DNA of 64,000 nucleotides, taken from positions 6,554,028 through 6,618,027 of the forward strand of contig JAJEKV010000034.1 of NCBI GenBank assembly GCA_021234155.1. The letters run 5' to 3'. Below the pieces are notes generated by a model. That model made no database searches and was not told the DNA's origin. It was given only the letters and a program-made list of their open reading frames with translations. The translations under genes were made by a program, and so were the position numbers. Below, piece by piece: positions 33,699 through 44,482 of this stretch. The number at the start of each line of letters is the position of its first letter. The stretch's first letter is position 1. The stretch is from Isoetes taiwanensis (Eukaryota; Streptophyta; Lycopodiopsida; Isoetales; Isoetaceae).

Positions 33699-34290
33699 TG
33701 TATCGTCGCTCTACAATGTGGCGAAGGAGTTCTGCATGGTATCGATTGGGCCGCTGGTTCATATCAATCTGGATCGTCGTTAAGTAATCCAGGCTGATGT
33801 CAGGAATCACTCCCCACATGAAGCTCTGGGAGGTTTCATGCCATTGATATGGGGGAATCTCGATGGCCCTGCCAACTTCATCTCCAAGATACCGGTATTC
33901 CCTACCTCGAGCCGGCGTATCGGCTCGCTCCACTTCCCTACGGTCATCCTCCCTGGCCAAGTTCCGAATGCGGTCGGCCTCTTTACTTATATCCTTCTCT
34001 TCAGTGTGGCCTTCACATTCGGGAGGGTAAAATTTTATTAGCATCATGACCAAGTCAGGTTGCTCGGCCATGGTGTAAGGAAGCTGTCGGAGATTCAGTC
34101 TGACCAAAAACGGCTCCGAGTAATGGTAAATTGGATAGGGGATCCTATTGTTGTTCTCAAATCTGTTTACCAGCTCGTCCAAAAGTATATCTATCAAGGC
34201 AGGGTCAGTAGCCATGTGCCGGGCGATCAAAGCATAAATCTCTGCTATAATGAGGGTAGTGGGGTCCACGGTACTCTTGGTGTTGGCCAT
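33538..34290 (-). CDS. ORF-A of the chromovirus, unknown, upstream of and overlapping the H3-like ORF
   Basis: 250 codons from ATG 34290 ([19 protein letters not shown]), the first ORF after the primer-binding site. No domain is recognised. The middle contains a charged stretch ([19 protein letters not shown]) and the end is helical ([20 protein letters not shown]). The last 53 codons overlap the H3 frame. A +1 shift at ATCCAAAAGGGAGG (near 33640) would join the helical part to the basic H3 tail and give one protein of about 430 residues with the histone fold at its C-terminus. Whether that is programmed frameshifting, a simple indel or two separate proteins cannot be decided here. Confidence 0.65.
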   Translation of the reverse strand: MANTKSTVDPTTLIIAEIYALIARHMATDPALIDILLDELVNRFENNNRIPYPIYHYSEPFLVRLNLRQLPYTMAEQPDLVMMLIKFYPPECEGHTEEKDISKEADRIRNLAREDDRREVERADTPARGREYRYLGDEVGRAIEIPPYQWHETSQSFMWGVIPDISLDYLTTIQIDMNQRPNRYHAELLRHIVERRYNEIEEGLRRAREYKEEQERIQKGGEGPARAAGSAGRWGIREWAGPKPNGAYDR

Positions 34291-35032
34291 ACTATACTGG
34301 GGTCAACAGGACATGGAAAGGATTTGGTGGTTAAGGCGTCGATAAGGAAGGCGCTAGGGTCGGAGAAGACAGTAGGGATAAACCAAGGTGGACAGGCAAG
34401 GTCGGGTCCGGTAGCTATGGCGGACGTCAGCTCTAGTGGGCGGAGGCGCTTTAAGACAGGGAGAAAGCAAAAAGTTAACGGCCCTTAACCCTAAAAAGTT
34501 TTAAAAGTTTGTTTGTTTTTTTAACATTGTATCGTGGCGGAAAATACGCCAGCGAAAATGGCATTCTATGGCGCCCCACCGCGATGGGGGTCGACGAAAG
34601 GCAAAGCGGCGCCCAAGTTGACTTGCGCTACCAAATTCACGCTGATGGTGCGGTCCGGGCACCGGATTTGCATTCCACGCCACCCCGCCACCATCAGAAT
34701 CGATAGAAAGCAAGCGGCGCCCGAAGTTGACTTTCGGGGCCCCTCCGTCGCCATTTTTGCCACACGGCATCGTTCTAGGGTATTTGGGGTACGCCCGATC
34801 CAATGGAGCCGTTTCCGCCTTCGTCCAAGCTACCTGCAAGAAGTCATAGCCCCTCCAAACTTGGGTCTTCTAGTCGCCCTAGCTTCTTTAAACCTACAAT
34901 TTTCTTACTTTAACCTAACACAAAGCCAAACATCACAGAAACTAAGCCCCCACTAGATTAGCCTCCTGCCTAACTAACGAACTACGAGTTAGGGTTTGGC
35001 CAGTGCTATGATTCCGGGCAACCGAAATCACG
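34291..35032 (-). other. Leader of the chromovirus with direct repeats
   Basis: About 740 bp between the primer site and ORF-A. On the minus strand the phrase AAGTCAACTT(C)GGGCGCCGCTT occurs twice, about 100 bp apart (near 34725 and 34620), in GC-rich surroundings. It may be a packaging or structured leader. ORFs on either strand here have no support. Confidence 0.5.
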
Positions 35033-35044
35033 GCTCTGATACCA
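35033..35044 (-). promoter_or_regulatory. Primer-binding site (initiator Met tRNA) of the chromovirus
   Basis: On the minus strand, one base after the 5' LTR, the sequence is TGGTATCAGAGC, the standard plant iMet primer site. This fits a chromovirus and sets the orientation and the LTR edge. Confidence 0.95.
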
Positions 35045-35045
35045 C

Positions 35046-36621
35046 TGTGACGCTCCCTGAACATATACGACACTCGGGCGTATACATACGGGGACTTTCC
35101 CCTCCCATGGCAACCAACTCACCATGAGCAGGGCCTTCCGTCTGACTCGGGCCATCTATAAGAAGATGCTCAAGTGAAGGACACAGAGGGGTCATTCGGC
35201 CCACGCCTTCAATGGGGCTCCTACGTCGCGGAAGCATGAATACAAGGTTAGCACACAGCATAATCATATCATAATTTACCACCACGAGGGGTGGCACATC
35301 CATCCAAGTGACAACAGCAAAGAATATGCATTTAATACTAAGGAAAACACCCAAACCCATGGTTCTATCCCGGCTCCGACTCCAGTGAGGATCGACTGAC
35401 GGCTAGGTCTCAAGAGATCAGCAGACCGAATCTTGACATGGCGTTGGCTGGCATAGAACGTCGGCTAGGGTTGTCCACTCCATCCGCCCCTCCTGTGCAC
35501 ACTTTGCAGATGAGTCCAATCATGCTATGGCGTCACTATAGCCTTCCGGACACGCAGACTCAAGGTATCACCCTTCGAGCCTACTACAGGGTTCATGAAG
35601 CCCCATCCGATGAGGCAGGTCGGGGAAGCATCCCCTTCCAGGATCACAGTGGTTCCATGGGTGAGCTAGAGAATACATGCCGCATCAGCGACCCCCGCAT
35701 CCGTACCCGACTTACTTACCCTAAATCTACTCAAAGTGCAAGATGCTCCATACGGATCACACCTCTACACCCAGGGAGTGTTAGACCCATACCCGGCCCT
35801 CTTCGTGACCGGCTATCAGGCCTAGCCCACTATAGGAGTCTCAGGAGCCTTTTATGTTCGTGCAAGACACACCCCCACTTCACCACTGCGTCCCGTATTT
35901 GGTGCTAAGCAATTCCATAGCATCCACGACTCGGTGGTCTCTTGTGCACAGGCCGCGTTAATGGGAATTACAGGAATCAACCTAGGAGTATACTACTAAC
36001 ATGGCTCAGAGGTCTCTACCGTCCTTATTTCCCCCATTTCCAGAGTAATACTATGCAAAGAACTATCAATCCATCCTTTAAGAGCAAGACCAAAATCCAA
36101 AAATAAAGAGAACTCTCCTTTACAATCAAGGGTCAGTTCCTACAAGTAAACATAGAGAGAACAGACGAAACAAACACAACAAGTGCCCAACAGGGGCGCT
36201 ACCCTGGAATTCTCAAGCTATCCTAACCACCCACATGAGTTCCTGTTGAATCCGTTGTCATTTGGTGCTTCCATCTCCCTGGGACTTGGCGCTCAGCTAT
36301 GGCTACACAGGTAAAGGTGCTTGGCAAGGTGGGCGCTCAGCTCCTTCTCCTCTTGGACGATTTTGGGGAGTCAATTAGGGATAGGGGTCAGGTTCATGGC
36401 TCAATTTGGAACTTCCCATGCTGGCCAATCGAATTAGGCCAGGTGGCGCTCCCCTAAATAGCCAATTGGGCCAATTCAATTATCCTTTAATGGTTAATTT
36501 AACATAGCTAATTAAATCCCTTTTAGGTCAATGTCAAAATACCCCATGGTGGCGTACCTTTGTTGGTGACGTGTCAGCATATTATTTATACGTGTTCCGT
36601 ATAAATACATGGAACGTCACA
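35046..36621 (-). repeat. 5' LTR of the chromovirus
   Basis: 1576 bp, TGTGACGTTCC at its 5' (right) end. Next to that end is a perfect 10-bp inverted repeat TATTTATACG / CGTATAAATA (36583-36607). It carries a 29-bp block near 36129 that is absent from the 3' LTR. Confidence 0.95.
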
Positions 36622-37271
36622 CCTTTTCTTTCTTACATCCCTGTATTTAGGTGAAACCTTGATGTTGTTTAACCAAAATTGGATGACTAATTGCTTTGTG
36701 TCTTCGTCCAAACAATCAGATCTTCTCTTTCTGCCTGCTAATGCCCATATAGTTGGACCTGCAATTTTCATTCTCTTTCTTCTGCCTGCAGCGTATGACA
36801 AATTTCGAGGATGGCAGTTCAACATTTTTGAAGCAACTCCTTTTTGCTTCAATTCCCCATTTTTCCCAACAATCATGGATAAAACAGAGTGCTTGGCTGC
36901 CAACTTGTCACTGCTATTAGAAGATTTAACCTCTTCTAATCCATCTTTGAGATTTTGTAACAATGAATGTTTCACCACTTTATACTCAAGGTAGCCCAAT
37001 CTAAAGTTTAAACAACCCCAAGACACGAAACCAATACCTCTCTTTCACCGGGAGATAGAGAACTGGCTTCATTTCTAAAGCATTCAACAACCTTTTACGC
37101 TCTTTTCCTGATTTTTTGGTGAAGTACACGGAATATGATCGCCATTCTCACTTTGTTGATGATTATCACTCTCTGTCACTTCATTCAAAGATGTCATTTA
37201 GAGTATCTTCTTCAACCATTTTCTCGCTTCCCTTTGTTGATTTCGGTATCACCGCCCCTCATTTTGGACAT
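36622..37271 (-). pseudogene. DDE-transposase-like protein, N-terminal part
   Basis: The minus-strand frame is open from 37026 (MSWGCLNFRLGYLEY) through VASKMLNCHPRNLSYAAG, RKRRSDCLDEDTKQLVI and KVSPKYRDVRKKR, where the chromovirus begins. With the element and one CCTTT removed, it continues in frame into 12564-12527 as HQAIQFLDIPQ followed by a splice donor. A possible earlier start (MSKMRGGDTEINKG) lies at 37271 but needs frameshifts to connect. Function as for the C-terminal part at 10263-12564: probably the transposase of a DNA transposon or a gene derived from one. Confidence 0.65.
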
Positions 37272-38686
37272 CAGCCCTGAGTAATTCTCGTTTCATACTT
37301 TGATTTTCTTGTGCCATGCCCCTACTACTACTATGAAAACTGATATGCATGCAAAGATCCGGCAAGAATTTGAAATTCTTTTCTTTGTTTTAGATTCTTA
37401 GACCATAGATTGGAGGGAATTTGCTTGCTTCGGATGGATTGGAGAGAATTTGCTTGGATCGGAGGAAATCCAGTGATTGTGCCCAAAATTTCGCAACAAC
37501 CGTCAGCCACTTCATGTCATGATGACAAACAATCAAATATATTCCTTTTTTAAATATATAACGACAATCACGTGGCCTCCTACCATACATTCAAAATTAC
37601 ATAAAAAATGGGTTTTCTAGTGCAAAATAGTACATGAATTTAGAACTAATGTATGACACCCTAGCATGCTTTTACCCTGCAGACCAATCTACTCATTCGA
37701 CTGATATCTTCAATCGTATACAGTCACCGACCACCTTGAATCTACTGTTTACATATTAACACTTACTAACTTTGTCGATCCAGATGTCTTGATCATATTT
37801 GACCGCTTATATTCATTCATATTCAATGGTTATTTTCAACTTCATACCATCGACATTTCATTGGACTCGATTCGCACCTTTAACCTGATAGTTTCGTCCT
37901 CTGCACATGGACCTTGTATACTCAATTTTTGCAGCTCTCAAAATTTAAGTATAGCATGAACATCCACAGGTTAAATTTGAGAGGTTAAAGTTGGAACAAC
38001 TAGCCGCTAGGAAGATTGAGGCTGAAAGGAGGAAAGCATGGGGAAAGAAATTGCCAAACAGGCAGAACAAAATAGAGAGGCAAACAACATCAGTACAATT
38101 CGATCCTTAATGAAGAGATGGGATCTAGTCAACAGGGAGGTAAGCCCCCAGCCTCATGTTGACATTGGTGTTGGGAATTCCAATAGAATGGAACTCTTAT
38201 TCTAGAACACAACATGACCAAGACAAGGCCACAGACAAAGAGAGATTTAGGAAATGGTTGAAATTGGTATAGATGCTGATATTATATTTCGAGCAAGAGG
38301 CATGGACATGGGATTTGCAACTAAATGGAGGGCTAAGATGGCACATGTCCATTTAGTTAACCATGCAGGTTTTGTTCACTTTCATATGTGGCTATAGTTG
38401 ACCAAGTCATTGCAAAAACAGTGCCAACAACAAGATTCGAGAGGGTACACATGCCACATTTACAGCAGCAGGAACACAAGACCAGGTTATGCATATATAG
38501 AATGTTGTGTAAAGCATTTTACAGGGGCCATGTTGAACTGACCTATTTGGGATTGCAGGTTCCTCAGGACAATGATGAAACTCAGAAAGAAAAGGGCACG
38601 CATTTGTGCCTGAATTATACATTGCATTGACATTGTGGAAGACAGGATCAACAACCATGTGCTACATATGTTTCTTTATACTACAC
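37272..38686. other. Gene-poor stretch with weak coding traces
   Basis: Around 37980-38630 on the plus strand there are short coding-like pieces, EQLAARKIEAERRKAWGKK (from about 37994) and GIDADIIFRARGMDMGF (from about 38266), in different frames with stops between. They may be exons or relics of a gene I do not recognise. The rest shows nothing. Confidence 0.3.
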
Positions 38687-38712
38687 TAGTAACAGTGCCC
38701 GGCGTTGCCGGG
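38687..38712 (-). mobile_element. Helitron-like 3' terminus
   Basis: The plus strand reads CTAGTAACAGTGCCCGGCGTTGCCGGGC. On the minus strand this is a perfect 7-bp GC hairpin (GCCCGGC, AAC, GCCGGGC), then 8 nt, then CTAG followed by T. A short hairpin upstream of CTRR-T is the 3' signature of Helitrons. The element would extend to the right; its 5' end was not found. Confidence 0.5.
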
Positions 38713-40469
38713 CATAAGTACGAATGTATTGGCAGGAATGACAAAGTTCTAGATGTAGTTATAGATATAGTTACAATATAAGATTTTGATGCTAAGGGCA
38801 TTTTGCCCTAATATGACAATTAATTATATTGGTGCAAATGAATTTATGTAATGAATTAAGAATATGCAGAAGACAATAGACATGAGTGGTTTGAGATATG
38901 ATAATGAGAGATGTAATGGATGATGTTTATATTGAATGTTTGTATATCCAATCAAACTTGAACGGGGGCTATCTTGGATTGTACTTGTAGGATGCAAATT
39001 ATCAATTTGAAAGCCATCCACCGATGTGCATACAACAATTAGGTCATCTCATTTCTTTGTCGAGATATCTTAGTGAAAATACAATGATATAGGGAATAGC
39101 ACAACAGCTTAGAATAATGTATGGATTCTTTAGTGAGCAACATTATTGCTCAATTGGTACTATAGAATAGATGTTATCTTTGCACTAAGCAATAAGGCCA
39201 CAAATTTTGTAAGATGATAAGCATAATTCCTATTCTAACATAAATCAAGGCTAAAATGAGATTGTACATAGGTATGCAATTAACTAAAAGTCGCATAGCT
39301 TAAAAAGACTTTGATAACTCCTTGTAATCGACTTCTAGTTTCCAGCAATTTATAGGCTTTTAAAAAGCTTGGCGGTAGCAATAGTAGATGGTGAACATGA
39401 TAGAAAGCTTCCTATTTGGTAATAATATGGATGGTGAACATGCCTGAAATCTTCCTATCTACACTGCGCCCACCAATAGTATCACAATTTTGCAAGACAA
39501 TAAGCAAGGTTCACAACCATGCAAGATAATAAGCATGGTTCACAATCTGACATAAATCACGTTGAATTTCATTGCATATAGGTACAAAAGACTGAAGAAA
39601 TATCTACACCCTATATTTACCGGCAGCTATTGTACTCTTAATCTTGTTAAAAATATTCATCCATCAAAATATTATCTCTGACATTCTTAGAAAACTTATA
39701 TATTGCAGAACAATTGGCATCTATCTTTATTTCGAGATAGAAACCCCAAATATTGAATCTGCAACTTTTGGAGCTTACATAAGAATCAGTTACTTCAACA
39801 AATAAATAGTACGTGCAATAGTCATTAAAGAAGCAACACAGGCCAGCAAGCAGTGATAAGATAGCTTTGATGACCTGGGTTTCGCATCACATGCATAAGA
39901 CTAATAAAAGATTGGCAGTATTGCAGCTGAGATAATGTTGCAGAAAAGACAACAATAAAGATGGATATGTGCACTCAACATAACACTGGATGTTCCAAGT
40001 GAGATACGCACTACAGAAAGTGGCCCAAGGGGGTAAACCCTGACATAATTCCTATAAGACTAAAGTGCACAATTGGGAGAGGGCCTTGTGCAAACATCAC
40101 CACATGCAACATTAGGAATTAAGATCACGTCATTGCACTTGGTAATTCTGCCACTCAGCTTCTAAATGGAGGGAAAAATATAAAATCCATCATGGCAACT
40201 GAATAAATTGACATGCAAAATAGGACTTCGAACATGGCAAGCGATGGCAGGCAAGATCCACAATCGTTTTTGGATCTACAAATGTGAAGGATACCAGAGA
40301 TTCAATGCAAAGCCTTTTCCATACTGGTTCCAGCCTTTAGGACAGTGAACCGTGAAGCACATCTTCTATATGCAGCTGAATTCAGCAAAAAGGCGAATCC
40401 TAGAGCAAGCAAGAGGGCGCATTTACAACAGCAGATTTCCAAGATCATGCTGGGAAAAACATATTTAAG
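38713..40469. other. Intergenic or interior of the putative Helitron
   Basis: AT-rich, with no gene, RNA or clear repeat recognised in about 1.75 kb. Confidence 0.4.
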
Positions 40470-43093
40470 AAAACTTTATAAGAAAAAAATTACTACAAAG
40501 GCAGAATTGACATTTGAGAGCAGCCTAATGTGGAAGCAGGTTTCTCAAAAGCCCTTTCAGTGTTCTTTCTGAAGATCCCTGTGAGCTCACTGGCAAGCTC
40601 AGAACTTTTATCACCTAAGTTGTTTCATACACCCGCTCAATTTAGCACCAGATGTTTCAGAAATGTCTATTCAACAGATGCATGAATATCTACCTGGCTC
40701 ACTAATAGCAACACAACTCTTTGCTTTCTTTTAAGTGCAAAATGAAAGAGCATGCTCTGCAGAAACATAATCAGGCATTGATGCGCACACTGCAGAGGTT
40801 CTGCACAACACAAAGAAGTATTAGCCTTCTGTGTCAACTTTAATATCAAATGCTTTTTCAAATAATAGGCCCGGGGGATTCACATAGTGTAGGCCGTATA
40901 TACCATGTGAGTGGACGATAAGGGGTTTTTTTAACCTAAAGTGTACGAATACGTACGGGAAGGGGTTCTTTAGACCTTAAAAAAAGCGTATACGAAGGGG
41001 TTTTTTATGACCCCTTCCTCACACATGGCGTATCCCTTATACACTAAGTGGTATCCCCGGGATAATAGGAACCAGGGAGAAACTTTTCTCATCTGCAAAA
41101 AACAATCAGCGTGAATCATCTAAGCTCTGCTAATTCAAATACCAATTAATAAGGTGAATGCCACCTCCATTATATTATTCACGACATCAAGAATTCAAGA
41201 TTGTGCTCCTGGTTTTCCAAATTTTACGGTTATATCCCTGAATTTATAGCAAGATTTAGCATGTCATAAGAAAATCACCTCAGACTGGTTGAGGGATTTG
41301 CAACATTTTAGAAAATATTAAACCTGATAAGGTTACATCTATCTCATTTGGGCATTTGAGAGCCTAGCAGACATGGAACGAATTATGTGTATTCTAGCAC
41401 TAATTAACATGTACCCGAATTGAGTAACAGAAAATGTGTTACAAATATATCTAATAAAGTAAAAGGAAAATGACATCATCAAAACAATAAGCAATAGTGA
41501 TTGTTATTATGGAAGTCTGGCCTCCTAGATAAAATAGCAACACAGAAAGGCAGATAATAGTACCTTTGCAGTACTTCCTAGTCCATTCTGGTGCAATAAA
41601 CTTCTTTCGTACCTGTGTATTGGATCGCCATCTTGGGTCAGAGATTTTACTTTAAGAGGCAATGCTGGCCCATCTTTCCATCAACGGGTACATATTTTAG
41701 AATTAAATGCAGGGTTTCATATGTAACAATACGAAGGGCAGAACATTGGGTGTGGGTTTTTAGATCACCCTGCAACTCTCCTGGATGGACTGCCATGGAT
41801 GCTCATCTCAAAAGAATCCTTACTGCTTACCAAGAAGACAATATCAATTTGCCAATGAACTATGTCGGAGGAATTACTGATGCTTTATTAAAGTCCTCTA
41901 TCAGCAAATCATAAAGGAATTGCATAACAAATATGTGAATTGAGGAAGTGCAGAAAAATGCCTTGTCACATTCTATTTTAGTTCCTTATAACTATGCTAG
42001 ACACAGTGGCCCAATCTCATTTTTAAATCACACCATACGCATGATGGAGAGAGCAAGTATACAACTCATAGATTACCTTTCTAGCAGCCCACTTTCACAA
42101 TGTTCCTTTATTAGATCTCCATGAATTCGCCTCTAGAACTAAGAAACTTACATCATCCAAACATGTAAGCCTAGAATAAGAATCCAGACCCTTATCTACA
42201 ATAACAGCTCAAGCATTAAATGCATTAAAGAACTTCACTTACATGGATCAAATATTGATCTGTATTCTGTTCAGAACTGATTCATTCCTTGAAGCTATGC
42301 ACATGGCATTATTCACCATTTCATTCATTTGCATAATAGAATCCAGGATATGTAAAAGAAGCATTACACTTTACCTTTGGGCACAGCAAACACATCAAAG
42401 GCCTAGATTCAGCACAGTCTAGGCTGGAGTGCTAAATGCTTTTTGCCATCACTGTGTGCTGCTCCAACCTATCTGCAAAGCCATCTTCCCTTAATGCGGC
42501 ATAAACAAAAGCTTCAAAAATCTTGATTATTAAGAGATGTTCTTACGATTTGAATCTGATCCTATTTAAAATGAAAACTTCACCCCTGGATCTCCAGGTA
42601 TCAAGGACTTGGCTTGGAGGATGCAACACAAATAGAGCTTTGGATTCATGATTCGAAGGCCAAATAGCACTTCTAGTGACCAATTTGATGATTGGAGTCC
42701 TCTACAAACCTTAGCGATAGTCTGAAATTGCACCTCTTACATGAGACCACTTGTATAGTGGCTTCCAACTACCTGAGATTAGTGACAACTGCAAAGATTG
42801 GAAAGGCTGGCTCTCTAAATCCACGGAGCTCTATGCGACGTACCAAAAGCCGGTCCTTGAATATGAAATACCTGCAAAAATGAAAGATGGATCAAACATA
42901 GCAACAAAGCCAAAAACCTCTGTAGTTAGATGAATAACAACAATCTTCTGTTCTGATAGTTTATCATAGCAGATAAAAACCGATGATCAAATCCAAGCAA
43001 CCACCTCAGGGCATCCATCCGATATTTGATGAAGCTCAAACAAATGCTGGCGCAAGTTCGCATCCACCCATTTGACGAAGAAACCTAAATTGT
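40470..43093. repeat. Direct segmental duplication, copy 1
   Basis: Near-identical to 48474-50916, in the same orientation, from AAGAAAACTTTATAAG to GACGAAGAAACCTAAATTG. Short ORFs inside are conserved only because the DNA is; I see no coding evidence. Copy 1 has an extra 192-bp MITE (40870-41061) plus an 8-bp duplication, which explains most of the length difference. Confidence 0.95.
40870..41061. mobile_element. 192-bp MITE with 8-bp target duplication
   Basis: Terminal inverted repeats of about 22 bp (CCCGGGGGATTCACATAGTG at the left; CCCGGGGATACCACTTAGTG on the opposite strand at the right). It is flanked by ATAATAGG at 40862-40869 and 41062-41069. Copy 2 of the duplication has a single ATAATAGG at this site, which is the empty allele. 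The 8-bp duplication points to a hAT-type transposase in trans, although the ends do not start with the usual CAGGG. Confidence 0.9.
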
Positions 43094-43313
43094 TATATAT
43101 AGTATTATATAAAATATGTCTTCTAGTGGTGTCTAACTATTGGAGTTTGTTACGTGATTGTTTTGTTATGGGCTAACCATAAGATTTGCAAGATTATGCA
43201 ATTTGGAGAACCTATTTTATAAGGAGCCATAGCAACATTTTAAGACTTGAGCACTCGATCATACAAAACCACATGGACCCTCCATTGCTAAGGTGTGCAA
43301 TTCTAATTTTAAT

Positions 43314-43430
43314 GAGAATAAGAATGAGAATGAGAATGAGAATGAGAATGAGAATGAGAATGAGAATGAGAATGAGAATGAGAATGAGAATGAGAATGAG
43401 AATGAGAATGAGAATGAGAATGAGAATGAT
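43314..43430. repeat. (GAGAAT)n microsatellite
   Basis: About 19 almost perfect hexamer copies. It is flanked on both sides by AGGTGTGCAATT and followed by TTTTTTATCGTCCACTGAG. The apparent Ser-Phe or Glu-Asn ORFs over it are products of the repeat. Confidence 0.95.
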
Positions 43431-43770
43431 TTTTTATCGTCCACTGAGGTGTGCAATTATATCTTTGACATATGAGATAGGAACCACATGGGCCATCGCT
43501 AAAAGAAGCATTTGTGACAATATTGTTAATTGAGGAGTGGTAGATATATAGGAAATTGCAGATTCTGGGAAGGGACGCGAGAGAGACACAAAACCGGCCG
43601 TAGATAGGCTTCTCATTCATCTCAGCAGATTTCTACAATGGTGGACAGTGGATAGCCGCACACATGCGAACTACCCACGAAAAATAAAGGGAAATCCAAT
43701 TCCCGATCCAATTATATCACTTGGACCCCAAAAACAAATACAATGCTAATAGATGAGTGGCTGATGTACC

Positions 43771-43851
43771 TGCCGAAAGCTTATCACCGGGATTAAAAAA
43801 CCCCGCCCTTTCGGGTTTTCGAGGAAAAACCCTAGTGATAAGCCTTCGGCA
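43771..43851. mobile_element. 81-bp hairpin element with 17-bp inverted repeats
   Basis: TGCCGAAAGCTTATCAC at the left pairs with GTGATAAGCCTTCGGCA at the right with one mismatch. The core, from CCGGGATTAAAAAACC to GAGGAAAAACCC, is almost the reverse complement of 9071-9118, which lies between A2 and B2 of the tyrosine-recombinase element. Confidence 0.7.
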
Positions 43852-44090
43852 AGGGGCTTAGACAAACGTAAGGCATAGAATCGCTCCCAAAACCCCCCAT
43901 GGAGAAGTCAAAACGGATGGCGCTCGCCAACCTGCACCTGCACATCACCAACACAACAAACGAGAAACATACCAGAGAATAGCATCACCCAGTGGGTGGA
44001 AAAAAAGCATCACCCACCGCGTGGAAAAACATGATAAACAGAACTTGTACAAAATATAAACAAAGAAGGGGGGGAGGGTGGGTTCAAAGA

Positions 44091-44482
44091 GAATAAGGTA
44101 CTGCTGAGAGAAGAGGAAGCGCCGATGAAACGTCGATGAAGAACTCCGCAATAAGTAGCAAATGCCCAACCTGAAGAACGGCCTAAAACGCATGCGATGC
44201 ATGCATGCGACGCATGCAATGCATGCATGCTCGTCTTGAGCAAGAATGCCGATTCGCTACGCGAATCGACGACATTCTTGCACTGGGACTCGCATGAAAC
44301 CAACAAAGTGCCCGAATACCAAAGGACTTCCTTAACAAGCTAGGATCGAGGACGAAGGTCACAGGATGAAGGCTAAAGGCCGAAAAGGACAGCAGAAAAG
44401 GAACGCCAAATTGGCCAAACCAGGCAGGAAGAAGCCCCTCCCCTGCCTGGAAACAATTCAAAGAGAATAAGGTACTGCTGTG
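44091..44482 (-). repeat. Two copies of a 25-bp phrase
   Basis: TCAAAGAGAATAAGGTACTGCTG begins near 44091 and again near 44457, in the same orientation, each within AT/GC-mixed sequence with weakly open minus-strand frames (SQQYLILFE in both). Possibly an old tandem duplication. Confidence 0.6.
44189..44230. promoter_or_regulatory. Cluster of GCATGC / CATGCATG (RY-type) palindromes
   Basis: In 42 bp there are six overlapping GCATGC palindromes, and CATGCATG occurs twice. CATGCA(TG) is the RY motif bound by plant B3 factors of the ABI3/FUS3/LEC2 type. No gene is evident next to it, so a regulatory role is speculative. Confidence 0.4.

Larger units (their letters stand above)
12565..36621 (-). 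mobile_element. 24-kb Ty3/gypsy chromovirus carrying a histone H3 ORF, itself interrupted by a second retrotransposon
   Basis: Termini are TGTGA...CGTCACA with a perfect 5-bp duplication CCTTT (12560-12564 and 36622-36626). LTRs are 12565-14111 and 35046-36621. The minus-strand order is 5' LTR, iMet primer site, extra ORFs (A, H3-like, C, D), gag, protease, RT, RNase H, integrase, chromodomain, polypurine tract, 3' LTR. The nested element at 17618-28685 accounts for 11.07 kb plus a 5-bp duplication, so the original was about 13 kb, large for a chromovirus. The LTR pair is about 98% identical by eye, mostly transitions, so insertion was recent. It disrupts an exon of the transposase-like gene. 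Confidence 0.95.

Noticed and set aside
34534-34956. 140-codon plus-strand ORF in the chromovirus leader
   Set aside because: Antisense to the element, GC-rich leader sequence, no homology recognised.
40470-43093. Conserved short ORFs shared by both duplication copies
   Set aside because: The noncoding sequence around them is equally conserved, so conservation reflects recent duplication.
43259-43456. ORFs rich in Ser-Phe, Glu-Asn or Arg-Met over the GAGAAT array
   Set aside because: Translation of a hexamer microsatellite in different frames; no independent coding evidence.
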